Shown: positions 1 through 7,084 of the stretch, in pieces | Position numbering within the stretch: position 1 is the first letter of the stretch | Layout: each line of letters opens with the position of its first letter | Notes under the pieces: generated by a model | What the model saw: the letters and a program-made list of their open reading frames with translations, nothing else | What the model was told of the DNA's origin: nothing | Databases searched by the model: none | Position numbers and translations under genes: made by a program | DNA from: GCA-020352575 sp964600365 | Lineage (GTDB): Bacteria > Actinomycetota > Acidimicrobiia > Spongiisociales > JAENVV01 | Length of the DNA stretch: 20,293 bases | Assembly: GCA_964600365.1 (NCBI GenBank) | Contig: CAZRJG010000040.1 | Span: 1-20,293 of the forward strand | Direction: 5' to 3'

Positions 1-1104
1 GTGGTCGCCGCAATGGCCGGGGTGCTCGAGGAGGGGGTCTCGAACCTCGGTGGTGCCTTCGTCACCTCGGAGTGGGCTGTCGAGCTCGTGGCGGGTGCCC
101 GCAGTGCGATGGCGGACTTCTTCGGATCGTCGGGCCCGGGCCACGTCGCCTTCGGGCAGTCGATGACGTCGCTCACGCTCGCGGCGGCGCGGGCACTTTC
201 CGAGCGATGGGGGCCCGGCGACGAGGTCGTGGTCACCCGGCTCGACCACGATGCCAACGTGAGTCCTTGGCTGCTCGCAGCGGAGCGCTCCGGCGCGACC
301 GTTCGGTGGCTCGACTTCGACCCCGACGCAGGTTGCGCCCTCGCTCCGATCGAGTCGGCGCTCTCGGATCGCACCGTGCACGTGGCAGTGACACACGCCT
401 CGAACGCGGTGGGGACGATCCCCGACGTGGCCATGGTCTGCGCCGCTGCGAGGGCTGTCGGAGCAACGACGTTCGTAGACGCGGTGCACTACTCGGCCCA
501 CCACGTCGTGGACGTGGGAGCCCTCGACTGTGACTTCCTCGCTGCGAGCGCGTACAAGTTCCACGGCCCACATGTGGGCGTCCTCCACCTCGGCGACCGG
601 GTGATAGAGGCGGTGACGCCTGAGCGGATCCGTCCCGCCCCCGCGACCGCTCCGGGTTCATGGGAGCCGGGCACATCGAGCTTCGAGGCACTCGCCGGCG
701 TGACTGCGGCGGTCGACTACCTCGCGTCCCTGGGTGAGGGGTCGACGCGTCGCGGGCAGCTCCAGACGGGCATCGGGCGGGCAGTGCGCCACACCGATGG
801 CCTGGTGGCGCGCTTCATGGCCGGGCTCGATGACCTGCCTCACGTGCGGCTCCACGGCCCGCCATCGGGAGCGCCCCGCACGGCGACGTTCGCCCTGGAG
901 GTGGCCGGTCATGCACCTGCCGAGGTGAGTGCCCTCCTCGGTGAGCAGGGCATCTTCACGTGGGCGGGTCACTACTACGCCCTCGAGGTGATGCGTCGCC
1001 TCGATCGCCTCGACTCCGGCGGGCTCCTGCGCGTTGGCTTCCTCCACTACAACACCGAGGCCGAGGTGGACCGCCTTCTCGAGGCGCTCGAGGGCCTTGC
1101 ATGA
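1..1104 (+). CDS. Class V aminotransferase / cysteine desulfurase-like PLP enzyme (5' end missing)
   Basis: A fold-type I PLP enzyme of the class V aminotransferase superfamily. It most resembles the cysteine desulfurase-like group (TIGR01976 as I recall it), with the family's SNLGGAF stretch near the visible start and a GHYYALEVMRRL / LRVGFLHYNT ending. The PLP-binding lysine is visible residue 186 in SAYKFHGPH; the cofactor aspartate and nearby histidines are in FVDAVHYSAHH. Only 367 residues are visible. The family usually has a further 30-40 residues before this point, so the GTG at base 1 is probably an internal valine and the gene starts outside the window. Its only cysteines are visible residues 112, 147 and 177; none lies in the C-terminal loop where SufS/IscS carry the persulfide cysteine, so desulfurase activity is unproven. 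The stop overlaps the start of the radical SAM gene (ATGA), implying coupled translation and a joint function. Confidence 0.88.
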   Translation: MVAAMAGVLEEGVSNLGGAFVTSEWAVELVAGARSAMADFFGSSGPGHVAFGQSMTSLTLAAARALSERWGPGDEVVVTRLDHDANVSPWLLAAERSGATVRWLDFDPDAGCALAPIESALSDRTVHVAVTHASNAVGTIPDVAMVCAAARAVGATTFVDAVHYSAHHVVDVGALDCDFLAASAYKFHGPHVGVLHLGDRVIEAVTPERIRPAPATAPGSWEPGTSSFEALAGVTAAVDYLASLGEGSTRRGQLQTGIGRAVRHTDGLVARFMAGLDDLPHVRLHGPPSGAPRTATFALEVAGHAPAEVSALLGEQGIFTWAGHYYALEVMRRLDRLDSGGLLRVGFLHYNTEAEVDRLLEALEGLA

Positions 1105-2480
1105 CGATCCTGCTCGTCTCCACCTACGAGCTGGGCCACCAACCACTCCACCTCGCCTCTCCAGCTGCAGCGCTCGAAGCGGCAGGCCATCGGGTGCGGA
1201 TGGTCGACCTGTCTGTGGAGGAGCTCACCGATGCGCATTTCGTCGGCATCGACCGGGTCGCGATCTCCGTGCCCATGCACACGGCGATGCGGCTCGCGCT
1301 CGACGTCGCCAGACACTCCCGACACCTCGCCCCTGAGATCCCGGTTGCCGTGTACGGCCTGTACGCGGGCGTCGGGGCCGGCACCCATGTCGGGTCGCTG
1401 TTCGATCGGGCGATCGAGGGGGAGTACGAGGGGGCGCTCGTCGAGTGGGCGTCCGGGAGTGGTTCTGGCCTCACCCGCGAGCTCGGCCGGGAGCGGTATC
1501 GCATCCCTGTTCGTGTCGGACTGCCAGACCTCTCCTCCTACGCGCGCCTGCGGATCGACGGGGAGGAGCGCGCCGCCGGGTACCTCGAAGCGTCGCGGGG
1601 CTGTCGGCATCGCTGCCGGCACTGCCCGCTGCCGACGGTGTACGACGGGCGACTCCGCGTCGTGTCCCCGGAGGTGGTGGCCGCCGACGCCGCCCAGCAG
1701 GTCGTGCAGGGAGCCCGACACCTCACGTTCGGGGACCCCGACTTCCTCAATGCTCCGCCGCATGCGCGCAAGGTCCTCGAGGCGGTGCGGCGGGCAGTGG
1801 GGGAGGAGGTCACCTTCGACGTGACGGTGAAGGTGACCCATGTGCTGGACCACCGGGATTTGTGGCCACTGCTCGCCGAGTTGGGTGTCACCTTTGTCGT
1901 GAGCGCCTTCGAGCAGGCCGACGACCGGTTGCTGGGGCTTCTGGACAAGGGACACACAGTCGACGACATGCACGAGGCCGTGGCAGTCCTCCGTGACGCA
2001 GGGATCGCCGTGCGGCCGACGTGGCTCCCCTTCACGCCATGGACCGAAGGTCGCCACCTCGAAGCGATCGTGCGTTTCATCGACGATCAAGGCCTGTGGG
2101 GGAGTGTCGATCCGATCCAGTTGAGCATCCGGCTCCTCATCCCGGATGGTTCACTCATGTTGGAGATCCCCGAACTCGCCCCCCATCTCCTGGGGTACGA
2201 CGCCGATGGCCTCGGGCACCGATGGCAGTCCGTCGACCCCGGCATGGATGCGCTCCAGGCCGAGCTCTCCGAGGTGGTCGAGACGGCCGATTCCGAAGGG
2301 GTCCCCGACGCGATCGCCCTCCAACGGATCGTCGACGTGATCGGCCGCCAGCTGGGCGTGGAGTTGCCCGTGGTGGGGGAGCCAATCCCGGCGCCGCGCC
2401 TCACGGAGTCGTGGTTCTGCTGCGCGGAGCCCGCCGCCCGACAGTTGGCGGGGGCGGGGAGTCCCGGCGACTGCTGTTGA
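1101..2480 (+). CDS. B12-binding-type radical SAM protein with CCAEP C-terminal tail
   Basis: 459 residues. Residues 1-130 form a Rossmann-like domain typical of cobalamin-binding radical SAM enzymes, without the classical DxHxxG histidine. The radical SAM core begins near residue 160 with the [4Fe-4S] cluster motif CRHRCRHC (Cys168, Cys172, Cys175, a CX3CX2C), followed by FGDPDFLN. The tail holds CCAEP at residues 440-444 and ends with Cys458-Cys459. I recall a public family named for a CUAEP/CCAEP tail, in which the second position can be selenocysteine; here that codon is TGC, so this is the cysteine form. The substrate is unknown. The ATG at 1101 overlaps the stop of the PLP enzyme gene; upstream in-frame codons lie inside that gene and encode unrelated sequence. 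A radical methylation or sulfur insertion using sulfur or an amino group from the neighbouring enzyme is inference only. Confidence 0.9.
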   Translation: MTILLVSTYELGHQPLHLASPAAALEAAGHRVRMVDLSVEELTDAHFVGIDRVAISVPMHTAMRLALDVARHSRHLAPEIPVAVYGLYAGVGAGTHVGSLFDRAIEGEYEGALVEWASGSGSGLTRELGRERYRIPVRVGLPDLSSYARLRIDGEERAAGYLEASRGCRHRCRHCPLPTVYDGRLRVVSPEVVAADAAQQVVQGARHLTFGDPDFLNAPPHARKVLEAVRRAVGEEVTFDVTVKVTHVLDHRDLWPLLAELGVTFVVSAFEQADDRLLGLLDKGHTVDDMHEAVAVLRDAGIAVRPTWLPFTPWTEGRHLEAIVRFIDDQGLWGSVDPIQLSIRLLIPDGSLMLEIPELAPHLLGYDADGLGHRWQSVDPGMDALQAELSEVVETADSEGVPDAIALQRIVDVIGRQLGVELPVVGEPIPAPRLTESWFCCAEPAARQLAGAGSPGDCC

Positions 2481-2531
2481 GCGGACGGCCCGCCGGGCGG
2501 CGCCGCTCGATCACGTAGCGGAAAAGTCCCC

Positions 2532-2561
2532 TTGACTGCCAAGCACTTTGTAGGATAAAGT
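2532..2561 (+). promoter_or_regulatory. Promoter of the ABC-2 export operon, probably leaderless
   Basis: TTGACT at 2532-2537 is a good -35. TAAAGT at 2556-2561 fits the actinobacterial TANNNT -10, with an 18-nt spacer. The -10 ends 7 nt before the ATG at 2569, which puts the expected transcription start at or next to the ATG. No Shine-Dalgarno precedes that ATG. Confidence 0.6.
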
Positions 2562-2563
2562 GC
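2543..2563. promoter_or_regulatory. Inverted repeat overlapping the -10: likely operator
   Basis: GCACTTT (2543-2549) and its exact reverse complement AAAGTGC (2557-2563) flank a 7-nt centre. The right arm covers most of the -10 hexamer TAAAGT, so a bound repressor would block RNA polymerase. The operon's second gene encodes a small winged-helix regulator, the natural candidate to bind here. I recall similar ACTTTGTA-type palindromes upstream of genes for this regulator family, but could not check this. Confidence 0.6.
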
Positions 2564-2568
2564 GTTCC

Positions 2569-3144
2569 ATGGACCGAGACAGCGATCGCGAGTTCGACCC
2601 GACAGAGGTCGAGCACCTCCTCTCCGAGCTCAGCCGAATCCGCCAGCAGACCCGGAAGAGCGTGCTCACCGCCAACTGGTGGATGTTCCTCATGTGGGGT
2701 GCGATCTTCCTCGGCTCGGTGCCTGCGCTTGCCAGCAGTTCCGAGGGCCTGAGCCTCTACTGGGTGGTGGCCGGCCCGGCGGGTGGCATCGCCTCCTTCG
2801 CCGTGGGCAACCGCCAGGACCGCGAGGTCTCGACCGGTCAGCCGATCTGGCCATACATCCTCACCGCCGTGTTCATGTTCACGGTCGGGTTCGGCGTCTG
2901 GTTCGTCCTCGCCGACGAGATCGCCATCCTCGTGTGGTGGCTCGCCCTGGTGGCGGGCTTCGGGTCGTTCGCCGCTCTCGACGGGCAGCGACTGCTGGTC
3001 GCTGCCCTGGGATTCGTCGCTGCCTGGGGGGTCGGGATGTACCTCATCCTCCCCGATGAGTTGTCCCTCTACGTCGCCCTCGCGTCGACCGCCGGAAGCC
3101 TCCTGATCGGCACCGGCGTCGGGCTCTGGATGGTGCGACGATGA
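2569..3144 (+). CDS. Six-helix membrane protein, first gene of the ABC-2 export operon
   Basis: 191 residues, not assigned to a named family. A charged, probably helical N-terminus (residues 1-35) containing LLSELSRIRQQTRKS is followed by about six hydrophobic segments near residues 37-57, 62-80, 95-117, 118-138, 143-163 and 167-188. The ATG at 2569 is preferred over the GTG at 2560 because the latter lies inside the -10/operator and the ATG sits 7 nt after the -10. The last four bases overlap the regulator start (ATGA). The order membrane protein, winged-helix regulator, ABC exporter suggests that it senses or modulates the regulator at the membrane, or is an accessory to the pump; both are inference. 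Confidence 0.85.
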   Translation: MDRDSDREFDPTEVEHLLSELSRIRQQTRKSVLTANWWMFLMWGAIFLGSVPALASSSEGLSLYWVVAGPAGGIASFAVGNRQDREVSTGQPIWPYILTAVFMFTVGFGVWFVLADEIAILVWWLALVAGFGSFAALDGQRLLVAALGFVAAWGVGMYLILPDELSLYVALASTAGSLLIGTGVGLWMVRR

Positions 3145-3455
3145 GCGAGAGCGCGTTCGATCGATTCGACGACGTCGTCCACCAGCGGACCCGGCTCGGC
3201 GTCCTCACGATCCTCTCCGAGGTCGACTCGGCAGCCTTCACGTACCTCCGCGACGAGCTCGGGCTCTCCGACGGCAACCTCTCTCGCCACCTCCGGGTGC
3301 TCGAGGAAGGGGGCCTCGTCGCCATCACCAAGACGTTCAGGGGACGGACGCCGCTCACGACCGTGAAGGCGACCGCAGCGGGACGGAAGGCACTCGCCGG
3401 CCACCTCGCCGCCCTTCAGGAAATGATCGACCGAGTGCAGGGAGAATCCGCATGA
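3141..3455 (+). CDS. Winged-helix transcriptional regulator (ArsR/MarR-like, HTH_27-type)
   Basis: 104 residues, almost entirely one winged helix-turn-helix domain. The recognition region is LGLSDGNLSRHLRVLEEGGLV (about residues 43-63), followed by the wing with KTFRGRTPLTTVKAT and a short C-terminal helix for dimerisation. This pattern is characteristic of the small HTH_27 regulators that usually sit next to membrane proteins or ABC exporters. No metal-binding cysteines or other ligand site are evident. It overlaps both neighbours by ATGA, so it is made together with the pump. It probably represses its own operon through the palindrome at 2543-2563; the inducing signal is unknown. Confidence 0.88.
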   Translation: MSESAFDRFDDVVHQRTRLGVLTILSEVDSAAFTYLRDELGLSDGNLSRHLRVLEEGGLVAITKTFRGRTPLTTVKATAAGRKALAGHLAALQEMIDRVQGESA

Positions 3456-4387
3456 CAGCAGTACTCGCGGCCACTGGGCTCGAGAAGTCCTTTGGCGACA
3501 GGAAGGCGGTCGACGGCGTCACGTTCGAGATCGCCGCCGGGGAGACATACGGGCTCCTCGGCCCGAACGGCGCAGGCAAGACGACGACGATCTCGATGAT
3601 CTGTGGGCTCCTCCACAGGGACGCCGGCAGCGTGGTCGTGGACGGCACGCCCATCGAGGTGAACTCGGTGAGCGCCCGTGAAGCTCTCGGCTACGTCCCC
3701 CAGGACCTCGCCATCTACCCCGACCTGAGCGCCGGCGAGAACCTTTCGTTCTTCGCGTCGCTCTACGGCCTGTCGGGAGCAGAACGGCAGAAGGCCGTTG
3801 ACAGGGTCCTCGACCTCACGGGCCTCACCGGCCGGGCCAGGGACAAGGCGGGGGAGTTCTCGGGCGGGATGAAGCGCCGCCTCAACATCGGCATCGGCCT
3901 GCTCCACGGACCCAAGCTCCTGATGCTCGACGAGCCGACGGTGGGCGTCGATCCACAGAGCCGGAATGCCATCCTCGACTCCGTCGATGCCCTCGGGACC
4001 GAAGGCCTCGCGGTGCTCTACACCACGCACTACATGGAGGAGGCAGAGCGCCTCTGCGACCGTGTCGGCATCATCGACCAGGGACGGCTCATCGCCGAGG
4101 GAACGAGGCGGGAGCTCGTCGCCACCGTCGGACAGCACGACCGGGTCACGCTCGAGACCGCAGGCCACGTCGATGGCCTCGTCGAGCGGCTGCGGGCACT
4201 CCCCGGCGTGGGCCAGGCGAGCGCATCCGATGTCGGCGTGGAGATCGTCCTCCCCGACGCAGCGGGCAGGCTCGCGGAGCTCATCGCCGAGGTCGCGAAA
4301 CACACTGTGGTGAAGGGCGTGATGGTGCACGAACCCGACCTCGAAGCCGTGTTCCTCCACCTCACTGGGAAGGCGCTGCGGGACTGA
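3452..4387 (+). CDS. ABC transporter ATP-binding protein (ABC-2 / DrrA-NatA type)
   Basis: 311 residues, the cytoplasmic ATPase of an ABC-2 exporter. Walker A is GPNGAGKT (Lys43), the signature is FSGGMKRR (residues 136-143), Walker B is LLMLDEPT (Asp160, catalytic Glu161), and the switch histidine is His193 in YTTHYMEEA. All catalytic residues are intact. Beyond the nucleotide-binding domain (about residue 220) lies a small C-terminal domain like that of DrrA-type ATPases. The start overlaps the regulator stop (ATGA) and has a Shine-Dalgarno-like GGGAGA 7 nt upstream. It should power the two permeases encoded next. The substrate cannot be read from the sequence; lipids, antibiotics or ions are all possible for this type. 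Confidence 0.95.
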   Translation: MTAVLAATGLEKSFGDRKAVDGVTFEIAAGETYGLLGPNGAGKTTTISMICGLLHRDAGSVVVDGTPIEVNSVSAREALGYVPQDLAIYPDLSAGENLSFFASLYGLSGAERQKAVDRVLDLTGLTGRARDKAGEFSGGMKRRLNIGIGLLHGPKLLMLDEPTVGVDPQSRNAILDSVDALGTEGLAVLYTTHYMEEAERLCDRVGIIDQGRLIAEGTRRELVATVGQHDRVTLETAGHVDGLVERLRALPGVGQASASDVGVEIVLPDAAGRLAELIAEVAKHTVVKGVMVHEPDLEAVFLHLTGKALRD

Positions 4388-4389
4388 CC

Positions 4390-5538
4390 ATGGGTGTCGC
4401 ACTCCTCCTCGCACGGAAGGACCTGAAGCAACGGCTTCGCGACAAGTCCTTCCTCATCCTTGGGATCGTGGCGCCGCTCGCGATCACGTTCGTCCTCACC
4501 CAGGTCGTTGGGAACGCCTTCGATGGCGTCTTCGACCCCACCTACAAGGTCTACGACGAGAGTGGCTCCATCGGACAGGGCCTGGTCGATGTTCTCGTCG
4601 ACGATGTCGGGTTCACCAACGTCGAGTTGGTTGCCGACCGGGCGTCGGCCGTTGATGCCGTCGCCGAGGGGCAGGCGGCCGCCGCGATCATCATCCGGGG
4701 CGATTTCTCCGACCCCGAGGCCTCGAGCACCATCGAGGTGGTCGGCAACAGTGGTGACACGTTGTCCACCTCGGTCGCCGCCTCCATCGCCGAGTCGATT
4801 GCTTCGGAGGCCGAGCTCGGCCGGATCACCGGAACCGCCCTCCGGGCAGCCGGGGTCGCCGATCCGGCGGCGTACGCCGGGCTAGGGAACCTCCCCGCAG
4901 TCATCGAGGTGGAGACGGTCAGCGCAGGATCCCGAGTCCTGGACGGCAAGACCTACCTCGCGGTGGGCATGGCGTCCTTCTTCCTGTTCTTCACCGTGCA
5001 GGCCTCGGTCATGAACGTGCTCGAGGAACGCCAGGAAGGCACGCTCCAGCGCCTGCTCGCCGCGCCGGTCGGGCGTGGCTCGATCCTGGTGGGCAAGACG
5101 CTGGCCGCTGCCGTCACCGGGTTGGCCGCCATGGCCGTCCTGGTCACGGCCTCGACACTCATGCTGGGCGCCAACTGGGGGCCCGTCTGGGGCGTCATCG
5201 TGCTCTCGGTCGGCGGCGTGATCGCTGCCATGGGCCTCGGAGCGGTGTTGGCGACCGTGACCAGGACCGCCGAGCAGGCGGGCCAGTTCGGTGGCATCGT
5301 GGCCACCGTGCTCGGTCTCCTGGGTGGGGTGTTCTTCCCCATCACGAATGCGGGCGGCTGGCTCGACATCGTGTCGCGCATCAGCCCGCATCGCTGGCTG
5401 CTCGTCGGCTTCGGTGCCAACGCCGGGACCGGTGCTGTCATCGACGTGCTCGTCCCCGCCCTCGTGGTGACGGCATTCGGTGTCGTGCTCGGAGGCATCG
5501 CCCTTGCCCGTCGCAGCCGTCTCACGGGGGTGGTGTGA
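4390..5538 (+). CDS. ABC-2 type transporter permease, first subunit
   Basis: 382 residues with ABC-2 permease architecture. After an N-terminal cytoplasmic stretch (LLLARKDLKQRLRDKSF) there is one helix (about residues 20-42), then a soluble domain of about 150 residues facing out of the cytoplasm, then five helices from residue 193 on. The cytoplasmic loop LEERQEGTLQRLLAAPVGR is the conserved coupling region of this family. The gene begins 2 nt after the ATPase stop and its stop (TGA) shares one base with the next ATG. Together with the following gene it probably forms the heterodimeric membrane part of the exporter. Confidence 0.93.
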   Translation: MGVALLLARKDLKQRLRDKSFLILGIVAPLAITFVLTQVVGNAFDGVFDPTYKVYDESGSIGQGLVDVLVDDVGFTNVELVADRASAVDAVAEGQAAAAIIIRGDFSDPEASSTIEVVGNSGDTLSTSVAASIAESIASEAELGRITGTALRAAGVADPAAYAGLGNLPAVIEVETVSAGSRVLDGKTYLAVGMASFFLFFTVQASVMNVLEERQEGTLQRLLAAPVGRGSILVGKTLAAAVTGLAAMAVLVTASTLMLGANWGPVWGVIVLSVGGVIAAMGLGAVLATVTRTAEQAGQFGGIVATVLGLLGGVFFPITNAGGWLDIVSRISPHRWLLVGFGANAGTGAVIDVLVPALVVTAFGVVLGGIALARRSRLTGVV

Positions 5539-6689
5539 TGTCCAAGGTCCTCAGCATCGCAAGCACGGGTCTCCGTCGCTTCCTCCGCGAGCGGGAGAAC
5601 ATCTTCTTCGTGTTCATCTTCCCGATCCTCATCATCCTCTTCGTCGGCATCCAGTTCGGGTCGTCGGGCCTCGTCTCCACGCTCGGTGTGGTCGGCGCCG
5701 ACACCCCGGTCGGTCGTGCGATCGTCGAGGCGGTCGAGGCCGAGGGCTTCGAGGTCGAGGAGTTCGACGACGCCGAGGCAGCCCTCGAAGCCGTTGAGCT
5801 GCGCTTCATCGAGGCATCGATCGTGGTCGAGGGCCTCGACCCGGTGGACAGCATCGAACCGGTCCGGGTCGAGTTCTCGTCCCGTGAGGGCTTCGGCATC
5901 GAACTCCGCCAGACGGTCGAAACCGCCGTGCAGGCGCTGTCGGTGGACCTCCGATCCCAGCGCTACCTCATCGAGGTGGCCGGGGTCGACGCCGCCACCG
6001 CCGTGCGACTCGTGGAGCTCTCCACCGAGGAGATCGAGACGGTGGATGTGGCGGTGAGCCTCGACGGTGAGTCGCTCTTCGAAGGCGAGATCGAGCAGTT
6101 CGACATCGGTGCGTCCAGCCAGCTCGTGCTGTTCACGTTCCTCACGTCGCTCTCGACGTCGGGGCACCTCATCCTGACCCGCCAGCTCGGCGTGTCAGCA
6201 CGGATGATGGCGTCGCCCACGCCGGTTCGTTCGATCGTGGTCGGGGAGACCCTCGGGCGCTACCTGGTGGCCCTCGTGCAGGCACTGTTCATCGTGGTGA
6301 CCACGGGCGTGATGTTCGGGGTGGATTGGGGTGACCCATTCGGGTCAGCCGTCGTGATCGGGGTGTTCGCCCTCGTGTCGACGTCGGCCGGCATCCTGCT
6401 CGGTTCCCTGCTCAAGAACGACCAGCAGGCCGGCGGCATCGGCGTGATGCTCGGTATCGGCCTGGGTGCGCTCGGTGGGGCCATGGTCCCCTACGAGTTG
6501 TTCCCCGAGGCGGTGCAGGCGGCCTCGCAGTGGACTCCGCATTACTGGATCCTCCGGGCCTTCCGCACCCTGCTGTTCACCGACGGTGCGCTCACCGATG
6601 TGCTGTTCGAGGTGGGGATGCTCGGGCTGTTCGCCGTGGCCCTGCTGTCGATCGCCACCCTCGCCTACCGCAGGTCGATCACCGCCTAA
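5538..6689 (+). CDS. ABC-2 type transporter permease, second subunit
   Basis: 383 residues, same plan as the preceding permease: an N-terminal helix at about residues 22-42, an acidic extracytoplasmic domain rich in Val and Glu to about residue 190, then five helices. The loop TRQLGVSARMMASPTPVRSI is the counterpart of the family's coupling region, and MVPYELFPEAVQAASQWTPHYW is the conserved late-family stretch before the last helix. The start is the ATG at 5538 in a TGATG junction; a GTG one codon earlier is also possible. The 3' end overlaps the convergent PPOX gene by 4 bases, leaving no room for a terminator between them. Confidence 0.92.
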   Translation: MSKVLSIASTGLRRFLRERENIFFVFIFPILIILFVGIQFGSSGLVSTLGVVGADTPVGRAIVEAVEAEGFEVEEFDDAEAALEAVELRFIEASIVVEGLDPVDSIEPVRVEFSSREGFGIELRQTVETAVQALSVDLRSQRYLIEVAGVDAATAVRLVELSTEEIETVDVAVSLDGESLFEGEIEQFDIGASSQLVLFTFLTSLSTSGHLILTRQLGVSARMMASPTPVRSIVVGETLGRYLVALVQALFIVVTTGVMFGVDWGDPFGSAVVIGVFALVSTSAGILLGSLLKNDQQAGGIGVMLGIGLGALGGAMVPYELFPEAVQAASQWTPHYWILRAFRTLLFTDGALTDVLFEVGMLGLFAVALLSIATLAYRRSITA

Positions 6690-7072
6690 CCCCGCAGGTA
6701 CTGGCGGTCGGGCTCGATTCGCCAGATGATCCGCTCGGTCTTGATCGGGTTGGGGTAGGGCTTGCCGAAGTAGCGATGCGAGAGGCGATCGATGTGGTTC
6801 CTGGCCTCCGGGCCCCGGACCATGTCGACCACCTTCCCGCGTACCTCGGCGTACCGGTAGGGGTTCTCGGCGTCCCACACGAGCACCGTGACCCGGGGAT
6901 CGCGCTCCACGTTCCGTTGCTTCTGGCGACCGTCCTCGGTGTTGATGAGGAGGTGGGTGTCATCGGCATCGACCCACATGACTTGGGTCTGGGGGGTCCC
7001 ATCGGGCATGAGGGTGGACAGGCTGGCGAAGTGGCCGGAACGAACGAAGTCGCGGAGGTCGGGATCGAGCAC
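6686..7072 (-). CDS. PPOX-class split-barrel protein, probably F420- or FMN-dependent
   Basis: 128 residues of the pyridoxamine 5'-phosphate oxidase-like split-barrel superfamily. Diagnostic stretches are FASLSTLMPDGTPQTQVMWVD at the N-terminus, then INTEDGRQKQRNVERDPRVTVLVWD in the middle and AEVRGKVVDM after it. The INT...GRQKQRN pattern resembles the actinobacterial F420-binding PPOX subgroup (TIGR03618-like) more than true PdxH, which is longer. Its substrate is unknown. It starts with GTG at 7072, nine bases after the plsB stop. There is no Shine-Dalgarno, but TAACGT sits 6 nt upstream, so it may have its own leaderless transcript as well as reading through from plsB. Confidence 0.85.
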   Translation of the reverse strand: MLDPDLRDFVRSGHFASLSTLMPDGTPQTQVMWVDADDTHLLINTEDGRQKQRNVERDPRVTVLVWDAENPYRYAEVRGKVVDMVRGPEARNHIDRLSHRYFGKPYPNPIKTERIIWRIEPDRQYLRG

Positions 7073-7078
7073 GGGTCG

Positions 7079-7084
7079 ACGTTA
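7079..7084 (-). promoter_or_regulatory. Candidate leaderless -10 for the PPOX gene, overlapping the plsB stop
   Basis: TAACGT on the - strand, 6 nt before the GTG at 7072. Its first three bases are the TAA stop codon of plsB. No clear -35 is seen. Chance occurrence is possible, because a TA-starting stop supplies two of the three fixed bases. Confidence 0.35.

Noticed and set aside
960..1100. 47-codon N-terminal extension of the radical SAM frame
   Set aside because: It lies inside the PLP enzyme gene in another frame, encodes Arg/Pro-rich shadow sequence, and the ATGA at 1101 is a typical coupled start followed directly by a B12-domain beta strand.
2418..2480. Selenocysteine (recoded TGA) in the radical SAM tail
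   Set aside because: The motif is encoded TGC TGC, the cysteine form, and the terminal TGA follows a normal Cys pair with no evident SECIS-like hairpin, so recoding is not needed.
2484..2505. GC-rich palindromic stretch after the radical SAM stop as a terminator
   Set aside because: Only 4-5 bp stems with 1-3 nt loops can be drawn and no T-tract follows, so a terminator is not supported.
4953..6167. 404-codon - strand frame opposite the ABC-2 permeases
   Set aside because: A charged, repetitive translation without domains, opposite two clearly coding permeases; a compositional shadow.
6681..6695. Bidirectional terminator between the permease and the PPOX gene
   Set aside because: The two genes overlap by 4 bases and no stem-loop with flanking T/A tracts is visible there.
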